DNA of 64,000 nucleotides from Chelonoidis abingdonii (GCF_003597395.2 NC_133778.1:15896025-15960024); one strand, 5' to 3'; shown: positions 53,401 through 61,275, numbered from the stretch's first letter. A program made the numbers and translations. Notes: generated by a model not told the origin, from the sequence alone.

Positions 53401-56400
53401 ATTATCCTTGTTTGTAACAGCACCACATTGCTCACTAACATTCAGTTTGTGATCCACTATAACCTCTTAGATACTTTTCAGCAGTACTATCACCTAGCCA
53501 GTTGCTTCCCATTTTGTAGTTGGGCTTTGGATATTTCCTTCCAAAGTGCAGTATTTTGTACTTGCATTTATTGAATTTTATATTGCTGATTTCAGACTAA
53601 TTCTCCAATTTGTCAAGTTAATTTTAAATTCTAATCCTGTCCTCCAAAGCACCTGCAACTCCTTCCAGCTTGATGTCATCTGCAAATTTTATAAACATAC
53701 TCCCCACACAATTGTCCACATCAGTAATAAAAATATTGACTACTGTCAGATACAGGGCTAATGCCTATAGGACCCCACTAAATACATACTCCCAGTTTGA
53801 CAGTGAACCACTGACTACTACTTTGAGTTCAGTCTTTCAGCCAGTTGTGCACCCACTTTATAGCAATTTCATCTGGACCATGTTTCCCCAGTTTGCTTAT
53901 GAGAATGTCATGTAGGGCTGTGACAAAAGCCTTACTAAAAATAAAGATAAATCATGCCTGCTGCTTCCCCCCAATCCATTAGTCAGTAACCCTATCAAAG
54001 AAGGACTTTAGGTTGCTTTGGAAGGATCTGGTTTTGACTAATCCATGCTAGCTATTCCTTATAAACACTATTCCCTCAGTGCTTACAAACTAATTGTTTA
54101 TTAATTTGTTCCATTATCTCTCCCGGTATTAAAGTTAGACTGACTTGTCTATAATTCCCTGGGTCTGTTCCCCCTTTAAAGATAGATACTATGTTTGCTC
54201 TTCTCTAGTCGTCTGGGACCGCCATCCATCCTCTACAAGCTCTCGAAGATAACTGCTAACACTTTCAAGACCGCTTCAGCTAGTTCCTTAAGTACTCTAG
54301 GATGAATTTCATCAGGCTCACTTACAAAAGCAGTGATTAGTTAGAGCACTGAATTACAGGTTGGGCTCTTTTTTTCTCCCCTCCTCATTCCTGCCTTAAG
54401 CAGGTAAGTGACATTACTCAAATCCATCTAGTCATACACAACTTAATGTGACAGGCAACCCTAAAAAGGGCTAAGCTGCCTTCTCAAGCGTCCTTAGTGA
54501 AGCTGTACAGAGGAATTAGCAGTGACCTTGCCTTCATATAAAGAGAGATATTAGCACTTAAACTTTGTATTTTAAGAGAGCCATAGAGAAGAAGAAATTC
54601 ATTTCATACCATGGGCTAACGCAGGCACTTGGAGCATTGCTGGATTGGGCAGAGGAGCTACTGAAAAGAACACACAGCCTCTGATGGTTTACTGGACTCA
54701 GACAGTCCACCTGACAAGACAACCCATTAGCCAGTTACAACCACATATTTTCACCAATACAAAATAGTTTACACTTTAAAAGCTGCATAGAATGGAACTT
54801 TATTCAGTGAGAGATTCTGTGTTTGTCCCACTTGTTGGATTTACTTTTATCAAGAGATTAAGTTTCCACCTAGAGCTCTAGGAAGACTTATGCAAGGACG
54901 ACTTTTTTGGATTACAGCACAACCAATTAGGTACAAAAGTTTAAGGAACAGAACGCCCTTAAAACAGTTTGTGACAGTTGGAGGGGTCTTTAATCCACAA
55001 GTGTTATGCATTTTAATCCTTTGGATCAAGAAATCTTGAGCCTGAATCTTGACATTTGCTGCCTACCTCCTTGCAAGAACAGTTTTTCTAGTACACAAGA
55101 TTTCAATTATTCAGAATACACAAGGCAGATTTCCCCTCACCCACCACCCACATGGGTTTACTACTTTGCTGCTAAAACTTCAATATAAATATAACCCCCC
55201 CACACACACAAAAAAGTCAACCAGTGAAGATTTTTGTGCTGGGGAGATGGACTGGCAAGTATTCACTTGTTTGCTCTAAATGAAGTTCAGCCATTTCTGC
55301 CAGTAACCACAGATTCTAGTGCAAAAAAGCATCACATCCCAAGAGGAGATGCGAGATTCCCCCCAGGCAGAAGTAGCAATTTTCATAGCAAACCAGAAAG
55401 ATTTATCCACTTGTGAAAACAGATACCTGTATGAAAAAAATTGCTTCTTCACAAGTCTTTTTGCACACAAATAATTGCAATATTTCAAAAGGCAGTATAA
55501 TTAAGGGAAAGGCTATAAGTACATTTTCATTAAAAGATTCTCTTGACACTTTCCAACTAATCTGGATCAGATATTTAGAATATTAAGAGATTTTTTTAAA
55601 AATACTTTGCAGTTACATCCTTCCAACACTATCCTTTATTCTAACTGGACACCATTCATGACCTTTAGCTCCCAAACCCACCAGGAAACAATATCAACAT
55701 TAGCATTACTCTGTACAAAAAGAAAAAACAAACAGCTTTTAAACGGATGGGAGATTGTTCTCTTCCCTATCCCACAATTCACCCCCGATTGTGGATGCAA
55801 GCACATTCACTCCCAGCATGTAAAACTGAGCTTGTAATGAGATGTACCAAGTTTCTTGCTCTTCCTGGTGGTTCAGAGAGCAAGTGCCTTGCAAGCCCCC
55901 TCCACCCACAATCCCTCAGGTCAGCATCTCTCACAATTAGAGACCACAATGTGGTGATTAAACAAGCCGACATCCAAAATGACAGAGCACGGCAGTCCTA
56001 TATGAACTTTTGTTATGCCTGGCCTGTTCCTAAACATGATATTCAGAAGTATGTCCTTTCTCTCACCACTAAACAAAAACAGGAGGTAAAAACCTACATT
56101 CTTACCTTATGAGACCAAACAGATTCACCCCGAACCAATCCTCTCTCATCCTCTTCATTTCTGCCTCCAGGTTTTCCTCCAGGAACACCAGATGCATCTC
56201 TACACAGGGCAAAGGGATCTGCATTTTTCTGTTGTATCCTTCCTCCTCTGGCCCGGTAATCTGCCAGCATTCTGGCCAAGCTTTGGCTATCACCCAGATG
56301 CTCTGCAATTCTAGTGTTAACTAGCTCATGGGTGGGCAAAACCTGGATGGCCTTTGCCTGGATACTTCCATTTATCCCTTGCAGTCCAGAGAGATCCCTT

Positions 56401-59400
56401 AACAGCTGTTTCTTCCTTCTGCTCTCCAACTCCTTATACTCTTTGTTGAGGAAAGGAGACAAATAGACCTGCTCTGGGAAGTAATCCCGGGCAGGGCACC
56501 TCATGCCCATTTCTGTTAGAAGAAAAGGTTCATGGAATGTGATCACAGGCGAGATACAGAGAATAACATCTTTCAGCTCCTGTTTAAATGCTAAGGAGTA
56601 GGCCTTGAGGCGATCCTCAGAGGAAGTCACTTCCTCCATGACATACAAACCAGTGTCATCCTGCAGAGGGTCTCTAAAGACTCTCATCTGGCTTTTGGAA
56701 TCCTGCAGGTCACCTGGCTGCTGCAGAGTCTCCAGATGCTGACTGTATAGAATGCCTGGGTGTTGGTCCGTATTATGGAAGGGTAGCCGCGACTCTGGTA
56801 CTGGTGTTGTAATATTGCTTGATACTGGCAGTGAATATTCCATTCTGAGAAGCTCTTGGTGCCTTAAAGAGGAACCCTCTCGCAGGACATCATCATCATC
56901 TTGATCCTCTTCTTCAAACAAAGTTCTTTGCTCTAGTGTGCTGGCTTCATCGGAAGAGACAGACTCAGAGACCATGGCCACTTTTTCAGAAGAGAGTTCA
57001 ACATCTCTGACCACTGTGCTAAACTCCTCACCATTAAAGAGGTCTTGGTGCCCATTTTCATCTCCTTGGCTTTCAATCAGTGTGTGGAAGTTTTTAGTAA
57101 GAGATGGGGGCATGGCGAACTCGTCCATAAGGAAAGAAATTTCCAGCTGGGAATGATAAGCCACACAGACCATAAAGATAAGGATCTCCTTCACTCGGGT
57201 CAGTTCATAGTCCGCAGCTCCACGCAGCTTGATGGTGCAGCCCAAGTGTGGGGGGCACCCTTCAAAAAACATTAAGGTTTTGGTTTGATCTAGAAAAAAA
57301 GTTAGGAGGAAAACAGTAAGGGTCAAGCGGTTCTCACATTTCACAAGTAAGCAGCAGAACTGAAATGTTTTCCTATGAAAAAAAGGAACGCTAATTATGA
57401 TGTAAGAGTTGGAACTAGAGACACAACCAGTTATTGCAACACCGCTGCAGGAACTTGTGCCCAGTCCAAAACAAGGGTGTGGCTCAAGTTGTACATTTTT
57501 AGGTTTCTTTATGGAAAGTTAGCCTCCGCTGTCCCTTCCTTTGCCAGTCAAGTTCCTCTATGTTTTGAATCCAGTCAGGACAGAACAAAACAAAACAAGC
57601 AGCATAATCTCCCAATATACCAAGATTAAGCTAAGCCACAGAAGTGTAGGGCTGGAATAGATCTCAAAGGTCATCTAGTCCATCCCACCCATGCTGAGGC
57701 AAGATTAAATACACTTGTCAGGGATGGTCTATGTATTTGTCTAGCCTGTTCTTAAAAATCTCCAATGATGGGGATTCCACTACCTATTCCACTGTTTAAC
57801 TCATGATGTTCTAAAGCCTACAGACTTTGAGAGCAAATGCCTTGATTTGGTTTCTTTCTAGCTAAAAGAATCTGAGGAGTGCATGTGGGGCGGGGGGGAG
57901 GGGTGTTAGGGGGAAAATGCAGGTTATTACAGCCAGGAAGCAGCCCATTGTTATGTAACCCATTGGGCTAAGCTTTAAATCTATCATGAGGTATTCATTT
58001 ATGCTGCCTTCCTTGCTGCACTGGCCTTTTGTTTCTGTAATTAAAACGTTAAAAATATTATACCTGAAGTTTCTTCTCCTAGGCTCCCGACCAAATGAGG
58101 GGTTTTTGTCCCCTTGTTAGATGCTCATTTCATGTGTTGTATATGGAGATCAGCATAATATAGATCATTTCTTCATATTTTTTGCAAAACATTAGATAAG
58201 GGGCAGGCAAACTTTTTGGCCTGAGGGCCACATCAGGTTTCCGAAATTGTATGAAGGGCCAGTTAGGGGAGGCTGTGCCCATGCCACCCCATCCAATCCC
58301 CCCTCTACTTTCTGACTCCCCTGGACCCCATTCAACCTTCCGATCCCACTCCGATCGCCCTGACCCCTATCCACATCCCCAAACTCCCGTGCCCTCTATC
58401 CAACCGCTCCCTGCCCTCTTACTGCACTGCCTGGAGCGCCAGTGGCTAGTGGCACTACAAACACACCGCCCAGAGCACCAGGACAGAAAGCCATGCCGCC
58501 CAGCTGGAGCCAACCACCATGTAGCACAGAGCACGGGGTCAGGCCACGGCTATGCGGCTGCGCTACCCAGCAAGAACTCGCAGCCCCGCCGCCTAGAGCA
58601 CTGTACTGGTGGCACACTGAGCTGAGGAGAACAGCAGGGGAAGGGCTGGGGGCTAGCCTCCCAGGCCAGGAGCTCAGGGGTCAGGTAGGACAGTCCCGCG
58701 GGCCGGATGTGGCCTGCAGGCCATAGTTTGCCCACCTCTGCATTAGATATAGAATTATTTGCATTCTTTGTTGGGGGCATAAAACATCAAGACTATTATA
58801 GCAAAACTATGCTTAACAGCGCTGTCAACCTTCCTTCATTCATTCCAGTTACTTGGCAGTCAAGACTGCTTAACGTAGCAGTATTACTAAATTAATAATC
58901 CACTCGCCAACTCTGTTTTGGGCAAATGAGCTAGGACATCCAGGTTCTACTCACCATTAGGTAACTGGAACACTTGCATGTAAAATTTATGACAGGTTCC
59001 CAAGTGTGGTTTGGTCAACAATTGATCCATTGACATCACCAAGTCTCCCTGAGTCATCCGACTTATTCGGTCTAATACTTGCTGTAAACATGCATAGAAC
59101 AATAGGGCACAATACTGTCATAAGTTAAAAATACATGTTCCAAGCTGTATCTGCTACTTCATCCTAAGCTAATGCCTTAGGCTTATCTAATTATAGTGTT
59201 TTCCTAGAGCGAATTAAGGAAAAAATATCAGCCTTAACTTTGAAGTCTCTTGGTTTGCATCATTGGGGTAATATACTAATTTCATTGCTTAAAAATTCAT
59301 ATTTGAGAAATTATTCTAAAGAAATATAAAATAATAATTTAACTACACTCCAGCTACCATTGCATTTTAGCCTGTATAACATGATCATACCAGACATGAC

Positions 59401-59608
59401 TTATTACAGCAACATGATCCTGTGCAAGTATCATATGCTGTTACTGTGTTTGGGACCAAGCACTTACCGGCTTGACATTGATGACCAGAGTGATGCCATG
59501 TTCCAGCAGCATGTCCTGGGCAATTCGGGACACAGTCTTCTCAACCAGAACCAGGGTAGGCCTGACATCCACTATCCGCTGCACATAGTTCTTCAAGAAC
59601 TCCCTTTC
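23294..59608 (-). CDS. PIKFYVE: PIKFYVE, C-terminal two thirds, 25 exons (5' part outside window)
   Basis: PIKFYVE phosphorylates PI3P to PI(3,5)P2 on endosomes and lysosomes, in a complex with VAC14 and FIG4. Twenty-five exons were placed by reading all frames and matching GT/AG sites: 59468-59608, 58955-59081, 56106-57289, 54610-54710, 51336-51407, 47949-48120, 46152-46330, 45447-45560, 43210-43318, 42943-43097, 41850-41940, 40271-40331, 37738-37893, 36359-36479, 35761-35856, 35250-35333, 33842-33933, 32809-32973, 31632-31691, 30939-31115, 30283-30386, 29858-29986, 28236-28497, 24314-24388 and 23294-23409. Their sum is 4143 nt, an exact multiple of three, with no internal stop. Window codons about 1-150 belong to the CCT domain, 485-735 to the cysteine-rich region and 1094-1380 to the kinase. 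From memory of the 2098-residue human protein, about 717 N-terminal residues are missing and lie beyond 64000. Identity is certain from near-identical kinase and CCT segments. The exact splice positions are inference, supported by phase agreement at all 24 junctions. Confidence 0.97.
23575..23710 (-). repeat. MIR-like SINE fragment in the last PIKFYVE intron
   Basis: AAGTGACTTGTCCAACAC, GGGCAGAGCTAAGAACTG and CCCAGTCAAGTGCCTCAGCC match reverse-oriented MIR. Confidence 0.5.
24314..24388 (-). CDS. PIKFYVE: PIKFYVE window exon 24 (activation segment)
   Basis: The exon is 75 nt and encodes [24 protein letters not shown] with a split Asp before it. It includes the IID/TWDKKLE stretch that follows the catalytic aspartate in type III PIP kinases. 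Acceptor GTAACAG, donor GTGAGT. The preceding intron is 3.8 kb. Confidence 0.96.
26311..26864. mobile_element. inverted-repeat DNA element with internal GC-rich tandem array
   Basis: The left end CACTCTATCCTGATATAATG and the right end GCGTTATATTGGGGTAGAGG (reverse complement) are imperfect inverted repeats. The interior is GC-rich and built from units of about 110 bp, marked by GATTTAAAG near 26430, 26540, 26651 and, after a deletion, 26722, each followed by GGGCTCC-like words. Open frames across it are composition artefacts. The superfamily is unknown. Confidence 0.65.
27535..27605 (+). repeat. SINE/CR1-like tail
   Basis: The stretch CAGGAAATCAGCCTAGGTGA then AAGGTCCCTTCTAGTCTTAA matches a common turtle SINE/CR1 tail. 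Confidence 0.45.
28236..28497 (-). CDS. PIKFYVE: PIKFYVE window exon 23 (catalytic core)
   Basis: The exon is 262 nt and holds the PIPK signature [12 protein letters not shown], the stretch [20 protein letters not shown], and the catalytic [12 protein letters not shown]. All key residues are intact. Acceptor TGCCAG, donor GTATGT. Confidence 0.97.
29444..29738. mobile_element. foldback MITE (same family as 3047-3292)
   Basis: The ends are GCCGTGTCTACATTATAG and AAGTGTAGATAAGGCC. The core palindrome around ACTTCAGTTATGTGAATAAC and GTAGCTGAAGTCGAC is kept. It lies in the intron between window exons 23 and 22, about 120 bp from exon 22. Confidence 0.65.
29858..29986 (-). CDS. PIKFYVE: PIKFYVE window exon 22 (kinase domain)
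   Basis: The exon is 129 nt, 43 codons, phase 0 at both ends. It encodes [20 protein letters not shown] and [15 protein letters not shown]. The first residue is Lys where the human protein has Arg, a conservative change. Acceptor GATTAG, donor GTGAGG. Confidence 0.96.
30283..30386 (-). CDS. PIKFYVE: PIKFYVE window exon 21 (ATP-binding lysine)
   Basis: The exon is 104 nt and encodes [20 protein letters not shown] then [14 protein letters not shown]. The Lys in FILKQM is the expected ATP-binding lysine, corresponding by motif to the residue mutated in kinase-dead human PIKFYVE. Acceptor GAAACAG, donor GTAGGA. Confidence 0.96.
30939..31115 (-). CDS. PIKFYVE: PIKFYVE window exon 20 (kinase N-lobe, glycine-rich loop)
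   Basis: The exon is 177 nt and begins the PIPK lipid kinase fold with [20 protein letters not shown]. It carries [15 protein letters not shown], the glycine-rich ATP-binding segment. Acceptor TCTGCAG, donor GTAAAA. Confidence 0.96.
31632..31691 (-). CDS. PIKFYVE: PIKFYVE window exon 19
   Basis: A 60-nt exon encoding [19 protein letters not shown] with split codons at both ends. Acceptor TTTTCAG, donor GTGAGT. It joins the linker to the kinase domain. Confidence 0.92.
32161..32291. mobile_element. short non-autonomous hAT element
   Basis: A 131-bp element starts CAGGGGTCCCCAACG and ends TTTGGGGACCTCTG. It has a perfect 8-bp duplication CTCTAATC at 32153-32160 and 32292-32299. Confidence 0.92.
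32809..32973 (-). CDS. PIKFYVE: PIKFYVE window exon 18
   Basis: The exon is 165 nt and encodes [20 protein letters not shown], then [16 protein letters not shown] and ENQGAETQ. Acceptor CTTTAG, donor GTATGC. A different frame of the same stretch is also open but has no family match. Confidence 0.93.
33842..33933 (-). CDS. PIKFYVE: PIKFYVE window exon 17
   Basis: The exon is 92 nt and encodes [17 protein letters not shown] then [13 protein letters not shown] plus one base of Pro. Acceptor CTTTCAG, donor GTAAGG. The Met is internal, not a start. Confidence 0.92.
34584..35208. mobile_element. non-autonomous hAT element beside PIKFYVE exon
   Basis: A 625-bp element begins CAGGGGTAAGCAAACTTTTT and ends GGTTTGCCCACCCCTG. 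The flanks CTCTAAAG and CTCTAGAA look like an aged 8-bp duplication. It contains a 15-nt G run at about 34679-34693 and GC-rich internal sequence. Its ends match those of 58198-58740. Confidence 0.8.
35250..35333 (-). CDS. PIKFYVE: PIKFYVE window exon 16
   Basis: The exon is 84 nt and encodes [15 protein letters not shown] followed by [10 protein letters not shown]. Acceptor CTTCCAG, donor GTGACA. A 625-bp hAT-type element ends only 41 bp downstream of the donor. Confidence 0.92.
35761..35856 (-). CDS. PIKFYVE: PIKFYVE window exon 15
   Basis: The exon is 96 nt and encodes [20 protein letters not shown] then [11 protein letters not shown]. Acceptor TATACAG, donor GTATTT. This motif ([14 protein letters not shown]) is strongly conserved in the family just before the kinase. 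Confidence 0.94.
36359..36479 (-). CDS. PIKFYVE: PIKFYVE window exon 14
   Basis: The exon is 121 nt and encodes [20 protein letters not shown], then [19 protein letters not shown] and two bases of Phe. Acceptor ATTCTAG, donor GTAAGT. Confidence 0.93.
36645..36848 (-). repeat. MIR-like SINE with internal insertion
   Basis: CACTTTACAAACTGAGGCTG, CAGTGACTTGCCTCAAG and CTGTGGCAGAGC are reverse-oriented MIR words. Extra sequence separates the two halves. Confidence 0.5.
37738..37893 (-). CDS. PIKFYVE: PIKFYVE window exon 13 (serine-rich linker)
   Basis: The exon is 156 nt and encodes [20 protein letters not shown] followed by PTPPE and TTSSSE. The serine and threonine density suggests a phosphorylated disordered linker. 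Acceptor TCAACAG, donor GTAGAA. Confidence 0.94.
38136..38381. mobile_element. diverged MITE with GTCTACAC end
   Basis: The left end GGGGCTCGTCTACACTTAC and right end AGTTTAGACCACACC are imperfect inverted repeats. It lies in the intron upstream of window exon 13. Confidence 0.45.
38382..40270. other. PIKFYVE: intron between window exons 13 and 12
   Basis: No repeat with clear ends was found in this 1.9-kb part. It is AT-rich and has no ORF of note. Confidence 0.5.
40271..40331 (-). CDS. PIKFYVE: PIKFYVE window exon 12
   Basis: A 61-nt exon encoding [20 protein letters not shown] plus one base. Acceptor TTCACAG; the donor GTCTGT is weaker than its neighbours. A Penelope-like insertion lies 80 bp upstream of the acceptor (40412-40543). 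Confidence 0.92.
40412..40543 (+). mobile_element. Penelope-like element 3' fragment with hammerhead-like core
   Basis: A 132-bp insert is flanked by exact 11-bp copies of ATCCCCTATGA (40401-40411 and 40544-40554). The body matches the widespread reptile repeat reading GAAAGCTCATGC, GTTAGTCTATTAGG and TGCCACAGGATTCTTTGC, which I take to be Penelope-like. The start holds a hammerhead-like arrangement: core at 40419-40425, a six-pair hairpin at 40427-40442, GAAA at 40443-40446, and a small hairpin ending in UC at 40455-40456. It runs antisense to PIKFYVE, with its left flank 70-80 bp upstream of exon 40271-40331. The family name is from memory of the repeat. Confidence 0.65.
41850..41940 (-). 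CDS. PIKFYVE: PIKFYVE window exon 11
   Basis: The exon is 91 nt and encodes [18 protein letters not shown] then [12 protein letters not shown]. Acceptor CTTTTAG, donor GTAATC. It is basic and proline-rich, probably disordered. Confidence 0.93.
42041..42284. mobile_element. diverged foldback MITE
   Basis: It starts GGGCTAGTCTACACTACCG and ends GTGCAGACAAGCCC, imperfect inverted repeats followed by TTA. It holds an internal palindrome GCTGACAGGAGAGC and GCTCTCCTGTCAGC-like arms at about 42113-42140. Confidence 0.6.
42943..43097 (-). CDS. PIKFYVE: PIKFYVE window exon 10
   Basis: The exon is 155 nt, separated from window exon 9 by an intron of only 112 bp. It encodes [17 protein letters not shown] and [14 protein letters not shown], ending AWNN plus two bases of Arg. 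Acceptor TTGACAG, donor GTAAAAG. Confidence 0.94.
43210..43318 (-). CDS. PIKFYVE: PIKFYVE window exon 9
   Basis: The exon is 109 nt. It encodes [20 protein letters not shown] and [12 protein letters not shown]. Acceptor ACCACAG, donor GTAACA. It is predicted to be helical and links the cysteine-rich region to the serine-rich linker. Confidence 0.94.
43626..43922. mobile_element. foldback MITE with TCA target duplication
   Basis: A 297-bp element begins GGATATGTCTACACTACC and ends near GCGTAGAACAGGGC, with TCA on both sides (43623-43625 and 43923-43925). It has a 15-bp perfect palindrome at 43682-43712 and the family core TTCAGCTACATT near 43848. Confidence 0.7.
44896..45198. mobile_element. 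inverted-repeat MITE
   Basis: The left end GGGTACACCTACACAGCAGC and right end GCTGCTGTGTAGACATACCC are inverted repeats of about 20 bp. TCA precedes and TTA follows. Internal arms around TATTTTTACTGTGCTAGC and AGCACAGTAAAAATAGC also pair. Confidence 0.7.
45447..45560 (-). CDS. PIKFYVE: PIKFYVE window exon 8
   Basis: The exon is 114 nt and encodes [16 protein letters not shown] through [10 protein letters not shown] plus AA of a Lys codon. The donor is GTATGT, and the G opening the next exon restores Lys. Acceptor CTCTTAG. Confidence 0.94.
46152..46330 (-). CDS. PIKFYVE: PIKFYVE window exon 7 (cysteine-rich region)
   Basis: The exon is 179 nt. It encodes [20 protein letters not shown], then [19 protein letters not shown] and [11 protein letters not shown], with two bases of Ser at the end. 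Acceptor TTTCAG, donor GTAAGG. Confidence 0.95.
47949..48120 (-). CDS. PIKFYVE: PIKFYVE window exon 6 (cysteine-rich region)
   Basis: The exon is 172 nt. It encodes [17 protein letters not shown] through [10 protein letters not shown] and YSWCRLCKQ, with several conserved Cys and His residues. Acceptor TTTAAG, donor GTAAAG, ending in phase 0. Confidence 0.95.
48316..48368. repeat. AAC-rich simple repeat
   Basis: Runs of AAC with A tracts, in the intron upstream of window exon 6. No function is inferred. Confidence 0.8.
49515..50838 (+). pseudogene. CR1 LINE, RT domain to near the 3' end, antisense to PIKFYVE
   Basis: Recognisable words include [10 protein letters not shown] at the start, [10 protein letters not shown] at about 49888-49917 (the catalytic box), [16 protein letters not shown] and [13 protein letters not shown] (49995-50192), and a 3' region ending LVTVGR-like before truncation at about 50838. 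Several stops and shifts make it dead. It sits in the intron between window exons 6 and 5. Confidence 0.88.
51007..51147. mobile_element. short non-autonomous hAT element
   Basis: A 141-bp element starts CAGTCGTCCCCAACC and ends CTGGGGACCCCTG. The 8-bp flanks CTCTAAAG and CTCTAAAT differ at one base. It has internal arms AATGCCGCCAAATTTCGG and its inverse CGGTGGCATTTCGGCGG. Confidence 0.85.
51336..51407 (-). CDS. PIKFYVE: PIKFYVE window exon 5
   Basis: This short 72-nt exon encodes [20 protein letters not shown] and YCF, then two bases of Arg. Acceptor CATCAG, donor GTAAG. The correct frame is not the longest open frame here; identity is clear only when the Trp begun in the previous exon is completed. 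Confidence 0.92.
51938..52267. mobile_element. non-autonomous hAT element with long internal inverted repeat
   Basis: A 330-bp element starts CAGGGGTTGGTAATATTTGG and ends GGTTGCCGACCCCTG. The flanks CCCTATAC and TCCTATAA are a worn 8-bp duplication. Most of the body is a foldback: CCAATGGGAGCTGTGGG pairs with CCCGCAACTCCCATTGG. Several overlapping open frames here are by-products of its GC-rich body. Confidence 0.82.
52838..54340 (-). pseudogene. CR1 LINE 3' half, same strand as PIKFYVE
   Basis: About 1.5 kb. The 3' terminus is at 52838 (GTAGGGCTGGAAGGGACC on plus). The RT C-terminal segment on minus reads [19 protein letters not shown] then [15 protein letters not shown] (52879-53130). The rest, to about 54340, is the frame-broken upstream RT. 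It fills most of the intron between window exons 4 and 5. Confidence 0.88.
54610..54710 (-). CDS. PIKFYVE: PIKFYVE window exon 4
   Basis: The exon is 101 nt. It starts [13 protein letters not shown] and ends SACVSP plus the first two bases of a Trp codon, which the next exon completes. Acceptor TTGTCAG, donor GTATGA. It opens the conserved cysteine-rich region. Confidence 0.93.
56106..57289 (-). CDS. PIKFYVE: PIKFYVE window exon 3, giant exon (CCT end plus diverged linker)
   Basis: At 1184 nt this is the largest exon and corresponds to the known large exon 20 of the mammalian gene. It begins (after a split Asp) with [13 protein letters not shown], keeps the conserved CCT tail ([16 protein letters not shown]), and then enters about 130 residues of acidic, serine-rich, poorly conserved linker, including a run EEEDQDDDD. 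Conservation returns at [13 protein letters not shown] and continues through [21 protein letters not shown] and [13 protein letters not shown]. The exon ends VWSHK, followed by donor GTAAG. The frame stays open past both splice sites, but family alignment and splice signals fix the ends. Confidence 0.96.
57636..57815 (-). mobile_element. CR1 3' fragment
   Basis: GTGTAGGGCTGGAATAGATC then CTCCAATGATGGGGATTCC match the same CR1 3' region as 52838-53000. It is truncated at about 57815. Confidence 0.8.
58198..58740. mobile_element. non-autonomous hAT element with exact target duplication
   Basis: A 543-bp element begins AAGGGGCAGGCAAACT and ends AGTTTGCCCACCTCTG. It has a perfect 8-bp duplication CATTAGAT at 58190-58197 and 58741-58748. 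The ends GGCCTGAGGGCC and GGCCTGCAGGCC match 34584-35208. Open frames inside are not genes. Confidence 0.92.
58955..59081 (-). CDS. PIKFYVE: PIKFYVE window exon 2 (CCT domain)
   Basis: The exon is 127 nt (42 codons plus one base) and starts with [13 protein letters not shown] and ends with QVFQLPN. The acceptor is TTTACAG and the donor GTGAGTAG. The split codon is completed by AT in the next exon to give Asp. The segment is almost identical to the mammalian protein. Confidence 0.95.
59468..59608 (-). CDS. PIKFYVE: PIKFYVE window exon 1 (CCT domain)
   Basis: The exon is 141 nt, 47 codons, phase 0 at both ends. It opens with [10 protein letters not shown] and closes with INVKP. The acceptor reads TATCTAG and the donor GTAAGTG. 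It encodes part of the TCP-1/chaperonin-like domain that contacts VAC14. If the human 42-exon count holds, this is exon 18. It is the most 5' exon I can find; the preceding exon should end on a Gln codon and was not seen up to 64000. Confidence 0.95.
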
Positions 59609-60939
59609 CTAGATACCAAGAGAAAGTACGACAACTACTGTGGATCTAATTTCTTTTAAAAAGTGAAGCAGTCACACATCGTTACTTTCAAAATGTTGTG
59701 TCATTTCAGGCACTAAACCGGCCCTTGAGTCATCATGCCTATGCAAGTGATTTTACAATTCTCTTTATATATAATTAGTTTCTCTCTCCTGTTACTGTGA
59801 AAGGCCAATGCACACAGGAGAAACTGACTAACCAGAAAGTGTAGTCAAATGTATAAACATATACATTTCCCATTCTCCCTCTCAATGTTGTGTGAATTTT
59901 ACTGTGTCCCTTTAAATAGAGGTTTAATTTAATTAGCTTGATATCATTAACGCAGGAAGACAACCCCTTATCAATAAGAACTGCATATTAAGATGATTTT
60001 ATATGTTGTGTTGAGGTGCATTCAGTAGATTAAAAACAATGGAACTGAGATTTTAGCAAGTTACTCAATTTAGTTTTTTGCATTACTATGCTAAAACATA
60101 ATGGATACTTCTATGTAGCTTTATTGTATGGATTTGTTTGCCTAAGATACTCTGGAAAATCATTCTGAGTTATTGAAAGGTGCAAATTTTACGTGGATTC
60201 ATCTTTCATTAACTCAGATTAACCTTCCTGAGCGTCCCCATGTAGACAAATCCTATAACACACACACACACACACACACGTTAAAGTAACATTAAGGGAG
60301 CAAAAGTAAGGTTGCATTGGCAACATTATACAGCTCCCTTGTGCATATGCATTAGGATTCAGTCTTTAATTGCATGATCACATACTACTGTTTCTTCAGA
60401 ACCCCTCCCTCATTTAGTATACCATATAAAGAATACTTTTGTCTGTAGGATACTGGCCCAATTTGTTGCAGAAATTGGAAGGTAGGTAGTAAATGAAGCA
60501 GGGGAACTGCAGTTAGAAAAAGGGACAGTCATGGGTAAGACAATTGAATGCTGCTCTGGAGAACTAGATTCTATCCTTGTGGCTTTGTGAAACAGTAGTC
60601 CAGCCCACATTTTTCACAACTGGTCATTAGCTGTGTTCTCTTCATTTTCTGGGCACTTAAGCTGAGACCCGGGGTCTGATTTGCAGAAGTACTAAACACC
60701 CACAGCCAGGGTCACACCTAGCCATTTTGGTGTCCTACGCAGCCTCCCTGCAGAGATGTGTGTGGTGCCCAGACCTGGCATCGTCCAAGGCAGCATGCAG
60801 CTGAAGAGAAAGTCCTGCTCAGACTTTGACTGAAGCTTGTTTGGCTCAAACAGAATCTTCAAGGATTTTACCAGCTAAAGTCTAAAGTCTCAGAGCATGT
60901 GCTAACTGCAATTTTTCCAAAGGCTTCCAATCAGCTCTA

Positions 60940-61275
60940 GTTGTGTTGTGTTGGAAAAATTCATCTGTTGGAAAATGCCAGTTTGTCCAAAACAAAAACA
61001 TTAGATGAAAACACACAACCTTAGACAAAAGTTGAAAGAAAGCATTTAGATAAGGCTGAAACATTCAATTTTGAGCTTTTTGGAACATAACATTTTGATT
61101 TTCCATTTCAATTTTTTAATTTTATATTTAAAGTTGAAACTGGAACAAAAAAGATTCAACTTATTTGGAGTTTTGGGTCATGTGAAATTTTGAAGCCGTT
61201 ATCTGGTCCATTCTTCAACAAAAGAAATTTTAATTTTGCAAAACTCTACCCCAAATGAAAAATCCAGCTCCTGCA
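60940..61275. repeat. diverged AT-rich inverted-repeat element (relative of 1325-1734)
   Basis: This intronic stretch shares the same word style (GGAAAAATTCA, AACATTTTGATTTTC, ending near AAAAATCCAGCTCCTGCAC). The boundaries are approximate and the relation is by eye. Confidence 0.3.

Noticed and set aside
58251..58726. Overlapping open frames of 94 to 124 codons
   Set aside because: All fall inside the 58198-58740 hAT element with exact target duplication.
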